NCBI GenBank assembly: GCA_031213475.1
Contig: JARUPZ010000009.1
Coordinates: 1,947,001 to 2,011,000, forward strand
From: Nereocystis luetkeana
Lineage: Eukaryota > Sar > Phaeophyceae > Laminariales > Laminariaceae
Direction of reading: 5' to 3'
Length of the DNA stretch: 64,000 nucleotides
The notes below the pieces were generated by a model. It ran no database searches. It had not been told where the DNA came from and worked only from the letters and a program-made list of their open reading frames with translations. Position numbers and translations under genes: made by a program. This document shows, one piece after another, positions 56,893 through 64,000 of the stretch (positions are counted from its first letter, which is position 1; every line of letters starts with the position of its first letter).

Positions 56893-57580
56893 TTGGGCAC
56901 CGCGTAATGTCATTATGTATACCCTCGATGTGCGCTACACGTCTTCTCGGGAATATGTATCAGCAATATTTGGAGGGGTCGGGGGCGTCGACGACGAGGC
57001 ATGCGCTGGCATCCATTTCACTCAACTTCTACCACGGGTAGATGCCCGACACCTGGTATACTACGTATCATGATGCACACCCGTACGACATGTTTAAAAA
57101 ATAAAAAATAAAAAAACCGCAGTGAGATCGAGAATTTGGTCGAAAAACATATTCGCAAGCTGTCTGGAATACTTCGATCGCGCGTACTATGGGCTTTTGT
57201 ATAGTGTCTTGCACAAACTACAGTCCGTATATATGTCGCCATACAAAGTGTGTACCCAAGGCGCATCACTTAACAGCATGTTTCATGGTACTGTAGATGG
57301 CACTGCTGTACGTGTCCTTTCTAATATTCTCAGGCATCTATTTTTTATACTCATAACAGCAGGGTCACGTAAACAGTGACCCCTCAATGAACTGCATAGT
57401 AATGGCACCAAGTAACGCCGTTATGTGTACCCTCGATGGGCTATACCATGCAGCCCCGGCACATATGTATCGGCCGTTCGGAGGGATGGGGGGCGTCCGC
57501 AACGAAATACGCACTGACATTCATTCCACTCACTCTACGTACCACATGCTGGTGCCCGGCACCTGGTACATTACGTATTG
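56893..57580 (+). repeat. two diverged copies of a 180-base segment with a conserved frame
   Basis: Segments 56893-57068 and 57398-57580 share CCTCGATG, GTATCRGCMRT, GGAGGGRTSGGGGGCGTC and GGCATC/GACATTCATT. Their plus-frame translations are alike: APRNVIMYTLDVRY with IFGGVGGV, against APSNAVMCTLDGLY with PFGGMGGV. Both then have IHFTQ or IHSTH and reach CACCTGGTA. The frame could be an exon of a duplicated gene, but no splice-linked neighbours are clear. Confidence 0.5.
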
Positions 57581-57957
57581 GGATACCAACCAGTACTTTG
57601 TGATGCATGTATCGCCGCACCGTGTTCCCACGGTGTATTAACAGCACGCTCCCTAATGGATCCTACTGCTGTATTTCATGACACCTACCTTCTTGTGCAT
57701 AGCAGAGTCACGTAAACGGTGATATCTCGATGAACAGAAGACCCGGTACTAAGTCTGGGCAGGAGTACGTAAGGGGTCGTTAGGTCTGGTAACCCAACCC
57801 TCCTTACATTTGCGCCCATAATGGTATTGGTTTTTCTACCAGGTGCCTTCCCATAAACATCGGAGTCTCAAGACAGCGGTGATGTCTCGGCGACCGAAAA
57901 GGTAAGGACCGTTTGTTATTCATATTTGTGACCCTACAACTCTCTTGGTAATTATTA

Positions 57958-58060
57958 TTATGTCTCTTGCCATCCAACAATGTGCAGCATGATCTTCAAC
58001 ATCGATCACTCATAACTTTCCCGAAAGAAGAAAACCTCGGAAACAAAAGGAAACCCATGC
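57958..58060 (-). repeat. inverted copy of the 47.5-kb tandem unit
   Basis: CTCTTGCCATCCAACAATGT, GCAGCATGATCTTCAAC and GATCACTCATAACTTTCCCG are the reverse of lines at 47516-47756. Confidence 0.8.
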
Positions 58061-58727
58061 ACCAAGTCTCTCTTGGTAATTGTAGCTTAATTTGTTTTTG
58101 CTTTTGGCGCCTTCTTCTAACAGCCGAGTTGAACAGCAGTGAGCGGTATCTCGATGACCAGCACACCCACGTACCCTGTATACATCGGTGACACTAACGC
58201 CCGGCATGCTGGTACCGACCGCGAGATTCGACAGATCCGTACGAAATTCGCTGCCTATCGAATAGCCGAACCCACGCGTCCGTATCGGGTACGAGGTCTA
58301 TCGGCCTCTACCGCTATCCAATCCGCGCGTAGGGCACAGCCTATACCCTGGTACGTCTTATCACGTACCGGGAAGGTGGTGTAGCTCGCAGCCCCTGCTC
58401 GTCCGCGCGCGATGCAGTCCGTCCCCGTCGCTGCAGCTGAAACCACAACATTGGACTTACAGTAGTCTGGGCTTTTCACTCGGCAGCCGGCAGTGTCGGG
58501 TTCGTGCACCTCTGCTGGGCTCGGTGCAGCTCAATGCACGTTAGGCCGAAGGCACCCACGAGTGAGGATACCTCTACTATACCCTTGCGCCTTGTCGAAC
58601 TTTCAAACTTCGGTAGAGCCCACGACGAAAAAAAGCGTGAAACCGTCGGTCGCCATTCAAACGCACTTTTCATTTAGTCCTACGGGCTTTGGAATGTTAT
58701 GCGTGTCCCACAGAGCTTCTCGTAGCA

Positions 58728-59155
58728 GGTGCCACTACTACCTCTACTGTACGACATCTACAGCAGAGCTTCTCCTGCTGCTCCGCCACCTTATCATTAG
58801 TAGAGTGGGCCTGACCTTACCACCTGCAGCATGTCTTCAGGACACGGCTCGAACGTTGCTGTGGGCAGGCACATTCTGCCTACGAGCATTCTCGTAGAGT
58901 TAGTCGGGTTCCATTAGGTAGGACTAAAAAAACGAAAATCGCCGTGACAGGCGCCACTACTATTAATAGTACTGATGGACGACATCTACAGCAGATTTTC
59001 ACCTGCATCTCCGCCCCCTCAGCAGCAAGAGGGTGGGTCTGATAGTACCAAGTGCAGTATGCCTCAGGGACACGGCTCGAACGTTGCTGTGGGCAGCCAC
59101 ATTCTGCCTACGGGTACTCGTATCATAGGGTTGGGTTTCGTTAGGTAAAACACAA
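58728..59155 (+). repeat. tandem duplication of about 220 bases
   Basis: The two units share GACATCTACAGCAGA, GGACACGGCTCGAACGTTGC, TGTGGGCAG and CACATTCTGCCTACG, and close with a GGTTYCRTTAGGTA-type line. No reading frame is preserved between the units. Confidence 0.8.
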
Positions 59156-59240
59156 GAAGCAAAACCGTTATGATATGTTGTGGTTCTATGTTTTAACCAC
59201 GGCCCAGCCATGTATGTGCATACGTAGGTTGCTGCATCTA

Positions 59241-59351
59241 TTAAGGGGGGCCATAGTTGATAGGACCAAATATTGTTAATTAAAATGGTTAAATATATAC
59301 CAGGTAGATTTTATGTATACCATAGGTCCTATTGACTATGATCCCCCGGAA
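59241..59351. mobile_element. MITE-1 copy E with 7-base insertion
   Basis: Ends TTAAGGGGGGCCATAGTTGA and GACTATGATCCCCCGGAA, flanked by TA. Copy A reads AAATATATAGGTTTTTATG; this one reads AAATATATACCAGGTAGATT, so CCAGGTA is extra at a TA. Confidence 0.85.
59298..59306. repeat. TACCAGGTA micro-insertion in MITE-1
   Basis: Second independent position within the same MITE family where TA has become TACCAGGTA; the first is at 13532. Confidence 0.7.
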
Positions 59352-60242
59352 TAGCTCAACCAACTCTGAACGACTTCCAACCGCTCCAGCACGAGGAGAT
59401 TCCATAGTGTGGATGAGTACACAGAGCTCGCCGGGACTGGCATGGGTGCCGTGTGCGCTAAGCGCGATGGACAAACGTGGCCGAAACAAATGATAAATCT
59501 CACACGCACTGACACACACCAACACACACACTCACAGAGAAGCTGTAAATCAAGGCACCCTACTCTCGTACGATTCGTTATTATGAAGAAATATTTATTT
59601 CCTTGGAAAATCAAGAAAAAAGGCTTTCCTTGGAAAATCAAGAAAAAAGGCTCGCGCTCAGCGCAGGCTCGCGCTTAGCGCACGCGCGCCTCATTACAAA
59701 CATAGCTCTGATGGGGTCCCTCGGTTGAGGTTGTGGTCGTTCTCATAATTTATTAAGGTTATTGGCCGGAATCTACGTAAAACAACATCAATGTAAGTAC
59801 CAGGTATGTATGAACCCCCAGGGATGTGCCAGGGAGAGCGCGCTGTGACAATCACCAGTATGCTGGTACATACAAGGCTTTAACCCTGAGAGTGAGAGTT
59901 GAGGTTAAGGTTAGGGTTTCCTTTCGCCCCGCTTGTGTATACTATAGTGATAGTTCAAGCGAATACTTTTCTCCGATTAATAACAGTCGACGGTGAAACC
60001 CGAATTGTAGACTAGAAACCTCAACCTACTGTCAACGCGTGCTGCCGCAACGGTAGCGCGTTTGGGCGAAATACTTTGTGAATGATGTCGCTTTCCAACC
60101 GAGAGACTATTAGCAGCATGGTGGACACTGTTTCGGGAAAGCCTCAATGTTGGACGCGCAGAGAGTGATTGAGTCTCACTTCCTGAACGGTATCACAGCT
60201 CTACAAAAACAAAAACAGACCATCCCGCCCGCCCATCTTTGG
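59352..60242. other. no recognised gene
   Basis: It contains a 21-base tandem repeat (CCTTGGAAAATCAAGAAAAA, twice at 59600-59650), a GCGCTCAGCGCA palindrome-like stretch at 59655-59690, TACCAGGTA at 59798 and a telomere-like GGTTAAGGTTAGGG at 59904. Confidence 0.5.
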
Positions 60243-60373
60243 TAGCGAGGTGTGCAGTCGACAACGACATTCCTCCTCGTTGCAGCCATCGTGCTCATGT
60301 TGGCACCGCTCCTCCTCGCTCGAAGTACAGGAGGAAGTCTGTGGCCGTCTCCATAGCAACGGCACCAAACAAA
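60243..60373 (-). repeat. inverted copy of the 15.9-kb repeat margin
   Basis: GGCCGTCTCCATAGCAACGG and the next CACCAAAC run reverse-complement to 15934-15960 without a visible mismatch; TTCCTCCTCGTTGCAGCCAT also pairs with 16008-16030. Confidence 0.8.
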
Positions 60374-60869
60374 TGGGGAGTATTCATCGGGGCATTTATT
60401 CTCTGCGACGAGGTACCGGGTCGATTGCGAGAAACCCTACCGCGGGAGTATTAACCCTGGGTGAGAGTCTCCGGCTGGTTGCAGCAGGAGATCTCATCGA
60501 TCCCAAACTGAAGTAGATGCGAATCCCCCTATCTATGTACGAGCATTGTTACAACCGAATAGATCATGTGACGCATCACATAGATATATTATGGAACCCG
60601 AATTCACGTTCACAATACTCGTACGTGAAAAATAAATGGGAGTATCATATGCACCAGGTTTCGATATAAGTACGATTTTGTTGGTCCTCTGCTCTCAGCG
60701 CTCCTCAGCTTGTCTTAGACGTATTTTTTTTGCGTTGTTTGTGCTAGCGCAATGAGGTTCACATCTCAGGACGAAACTGCCTCATCGTGATCCCCGACCT
60801 CAATTGTTTCGGGGGTGGCCTCGGACGTGCTTGCGCCGTGCCCTGGCTGCCGGCTGGCCGGATGTGAGT

Positions 60870-61250
60870 ACGTCAGCTGTAAGTTGGACCAGTTGAGTGG
60901 TCGATACTTGATTCATAACAGTCTCGTGGCCGAAGAATCTAGTTAACGCCTTTTTTTGCCCCATCAGGCCTATGTTTGGCCCGTCAAACCCTCTTCTAAA
61001 TAAAAGAGTTTCCCCCGTTGGGATGCCCCTGACGGCTGTATGTGCTGTGCTTGCTTCTTACAGTTTTATTTTTAAGAAACGTCAGCAGCTGAGCTGTGAG
61101 TTGAACTATTAAATAGTTGGGTGGGCCATACTTGACTCATCACAGTCTCGTGGCCAAAGACTTTGGTTGATGGCCTACCTCTGACCCGTCAAGCCTTCTT
61201 CAAGAACATTGATTATAGTTTCAAGAATTAGGATGCCCTTGGCGGCAGCC
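60870..61250 (+). repeat. diverged tandem duplication of about 200 bases
   Basis: Both units have ACAGTCTCGTGGCC, CCCGTCAARCCYTCTTC and GGATGCCC with similar spacing, at moderate identity. It encodes no recognised protein. Confidence 0.6.
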
Positions 61251-61769
61251 CATCAAGGGGAAAATGTGCCGTCAACCGACATCTATGCTCGCTCGTGACA
61301 GTAAAAATATAATGTTTTCGATGCCATCACCTTGATTGAACCTCTTCTGCTTCGGCCGAATCGGGAGAGGCCGCATCCTCCGCAGTTTTTGACAGCATGA
61401 CGGCAAGAGTGTGGGGAATATGGGCTGGGGTGGTAGGTGTCATTCTCCGCCGTTGCGTGTGCGTTGACGGTTGGGCGTTCCAGAAACGAGTGTCGAAATC
61501 CCGATTCGGACTATTTTACGTGTGAAAGCACGGGTTTTGCGCACAACTGTACAGATGCGTAGGCTATAGCATATGGTCGCGAAACGAGCGTCGCGAGCCT
61601 CTTCGGCTACTGTGCACGCCGGACGACCAGACTCCGTAAGGGAGAGAGGACGGGGTCTTCGGTGTCGACCGAATCGGATGAGCCTACTCCGCGGCAGGAA
61701 GGAGCGGTACGTTGGTGGAGGTACAAACGGTGTCTACGAAACCGTTTTTGTACACACAGCACTGGCAGA

Positions 61770-62230
61770 CAGTGCATATATGTGGTGGAAATCGAGTATA
61801 TATGCCTTAAATTCGTGTAGCGTTTGTTAGATAACATTTTTAGTCTACTTTCCCCTACGAGTACAACAGCGTCGTTTGCAGGGCGTAAGATTATGAAGAG
61901 CGAGGTCTGTGCTTTAATTCTCGCCTTCATACCCCAACAAGACGGGAAAAGGGTGTATATCTCATGTTCAAGAACCTGGAAAACTCACTCACTTGGAAAA
62001 CACCCAGGAAGGAACGATGAGAGCAACGCAATCATTGCATACTGAGTCTGGTACCGAAACGTCGGATGTAAAACTTGGATGCTCAGTCTCATCGGGATTC
62101 CTGACTTCATCCCAAGAAACGATAAGTCAGGTTTAGTGAGGGAGAATGTGGTGGAAATCGAGTGTATAACCCTTAAATTCGTGTAGCGTTAGTTACGTGA
62201 TATTTTTAGTAATTTTTCCCTACATGCATC
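61770..62230 (+). repeat. two copies of a 90-base segment
   Basis: TGTGGTGGAAATCGAGTRTA, CCTTAAATTCGTGTAGCGT and TTTTTAGT recur at 61780-61855 and 62148-62220, separated by about 290 unrelated bases. Confidence 0.8.
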
Positions 62231-62437
62231 GCGGAGGTTTGGTTGTGTCGTGAAGGCGTGTTTTACTCTTGTGCAAATGCCAAGAAAAAAAGCAGAAGTA
62301 ATGAACCAAAATATGTGTGTATATATGTATGTATGTATGTATGTGCGCATCACACTCACCCTGCAACCTGCAACATGTTTCGTTGCTAACCCTCGAGGGT
62401 ATGGTTATGTCTTTCCTCGTCGTGCCTACTGCCGTAG

Positions 62438-62535
62438 AGACGAATGGGGTATGCACTCGGTGAGACTCGAACCTATAACTTGACTCCAGTAGGGACGAGA
62501 TTCACCCAGTACAAAGTAACTCCATCGCGCCATGT
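62438..62535 (-). ncRNA. tRNA-like sequence, perhaps SINE head
   Basis: On the minus strand, TGGCGCGATGGAGTTAC resembles a tRNA 5' part with an A box and AGGTTCGAGTCTCACC a T-arm with a B box, about 45 bases apart. The stems do not pair well and the loop lengths are off, so this is probably a decayed tRNA-derived element rather than a working tRNA gene. Confidence 0.35.
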
Positions 62536-62631
62536 TACCTTCCTTCGTCGTGCCCCACGGTGCTTCCCTGCCTCGACTGCTGTGCCGACAGCGGCCTCTG
62601 ATGTGCGTGATGTGCTATACTGTTGCTGTTA

Positions 62632-62635
62632 CTGC

Positions 62636-62666
<31 letters not shown>
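62632..62666 (+). repeat. (CTG)n microsatellite
   Basis: About eleven CTG units. The surrounding 62560-62940 is rich in imperfect CTG and TCCTCGTGC-type lines repeated about every 150-200 bases. Confidence 0.9.
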
Positions 62667-62667
<1 letters not shown>

Positions 62668-64000
62668 CGTGTAGCTGCTGCGTTGTTCTGCTGTTGCTGC
62701 GGCTGCTGCTCGCGCTGTCCGCCTCACGGAGTAGGTCGGCCTGGGATATTGTATTATGTTTTTCCTCCTCGTGCGCCGCCGGGCTCGCCTTCCTCAACTG
62801 ATGCGCCAGGGGTAGCCTCTGGCGTGCATGATGTGCTACTGCGGCTGCTCCTGCCGCTGTTCTGCCGGTGCTCTGGTGCTGCTGCTCTGCACGTGCTACT
62901 ACTGTGCTGTTCTGCTGCTGCTCTTGCTATGTCCACGATATGGTTTTGCTGCTAACCCCAGTGAGAATGGTCATTATGCATGTAACCCCCTCTCGGGGAT
63001 ATGTCTCCGCGTCTTAAACTTGAAAGACGGACCCATCTGCTTTGGAAGCTGCACGAGTACCGTCTCGTAGTTGACATTTATTTGGCGTCTCGACGGAGGT
63101 CTCGTGCCAGCGTAATTTTCGTACGATACGTACCTGTACGCTATGCTGCTGCTCCTGCATGCTGCTGCTGAGTTTTCTGCACCAACGTAATCTCCGGCGC
63201 TTCGCGCTGTAGATTATTAGCTCGGCCGACTGCTGCTCAACAAACTGTCTTGTGGCTATCTGCCCACGAAGCATACAGTACGGACACCGAGCGTCTCGCA
63301 AGTGACGCTTTTTTAAAATATGTGATGTAAGCTGCTGCACGAACGAGATATGTGTTGTTGTGCCGGATAGCGGGTGGTAATGGTCGTTTTTCCTGCGTGT
63401 TTCCAGCGCTTTCTTTCATTTCACTCATTTTTTGTTTTATGCACTTCTTGGCAGTACTGTCGCACTGACGGCCTCGAGTTGCGTACCCGTACGCGTTCAG
63501 CCACTACGAGCATGCGCAGAGCCGCCGGCGGGTTTCAGCCCACCCCGGCGAAGCCCCCCTTGTTCGATGTATTATAATATGAAAGCATCGTATCTATCGA
63601 TACGCCCCCTCCCCTTATGCCGCTTTCACATGATGTCAAGTACGCTTTACGGCGTGATCGCGACATATCATGCAGTTATTGCTGTGCAATTATCACACGA
63701 GAAAACAGATGAAGTTGTTGTCGCACAAAGTACATGGCAGTGTACTGTTTTGTTTCGTAGTACTGCTGTAGTGCACGTTGTCCGTGTGGCAATAGGCTGA
63801 CGATACCGCTGTGAATCGATAAGCATTGCCCACCATAATATTGTGCACCGTGTCAATCAATGGCCATTCATTGCTGGCCACCACAAAATTGTGTGAGTTA
63901 CCTATATCGATAGCCATTGTTGATTGCGATAGTTTGTGCATGCTATCCATCGATCGCTATTGTCGGTGGTACTATTATCGTGGTATTCACCGAGGGACTA
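62667..64000. other. no recognised gene
   Basis: CTG-rich imperfect repeats up to about 63200, then ordinary sequence. Frames of up to 122 codons (63432-63800) have no motif and are matched by overlapping frames on the other strand. Confidence 0.4.

Noticed and set aside
62632..62666. CRISPR-like or coding poly-leucine/alanine repeat
   Set aside because: A pure CTG run without spacers; a microsatellite explains it.

Overview
The window is nuclear DNA of a eukaryote with long introns and many repeats. A spliced gene with seven exons, four related ankyrin-repeat loci, a tyrosine-recombinase retrotransposon, tRNA-derived SINEs, several MITE families and CAG microsatellites together suggest a stramenopile, most likely a brown alga of the Ectocarpus type. 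That taxonomic call is an inference from gene style and repeat content, not from a marker gene. Most of the window is non-coding or decayed mobile DNA. Only two loci look like possibly functional protein genes.

Layout. 1-3766: SINE and MITE fragments. 3767-10935 (+): a seven-exon gene for a secreted SMP-30/gluconolactonase-like beta-propeller protein of 329 residues. Its introns hold MITEs, one of them a precise MITE-in-MITE nest 10 bases inside intron 4. 12.5-41.5 kb: four ankyrin loci, all on the minus strand (14.5-15.7, 23.0-24.3, 34.6-35.6 and 40.2-41.5 kb). Each is preceded, in plus coordinates, by related repeat blocks that often carry a CAG microsatellite. Only the 23.0-24.3 kb copy is open throughout; the others carry frameshifts, truncation or insertions. 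15.9-17.5 kb: tandem duplications, a GGAAGT-rich palindromic block and a full-length SINE. 24.4-31 kb and 35.9-38.4 kb: no recognisable genes. 41.5-50 kb: a dense field of MITEs, a 584-base foldback element and minisatellites. 50.4-55.2 kb (-): a decayed DIRS-like retrotransposon (capsid, RT, RNase H, tyrosine recombinase) whose recombinase is split by a SINE. 55.9-62.3 kb: a 37-base minisatellite followed by a series of independent tandem duplications, then a CTG-rich region.

The most unusual signal is a 9-base palindrome-like word, TACCAGGTA or its reverse complement TACCTGGTA. I found it 15 times, against about 0.5 expected for a random 64-kb sequence. In several dispersed-repeat copies it sits exactly where the sister copies have a plain TA, so it looks like a 7-base insertion (CCAGG plus a duplicated TA). 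A shorter form, TACCGGTA, occurs four times and is likewise an insertion in one MITE copy. This may be a micro-insertion process or a very small mobile signal that I do not recognise from known element classes.

There is no operon-like cooperation between genes. The story here is genome dynamics: a host gene absorbing MITEs in introns, an ankyrin family spreading and decaying inside repeated units (one copy lies between about 215-base inverted repeats), and elements nesting in one another.
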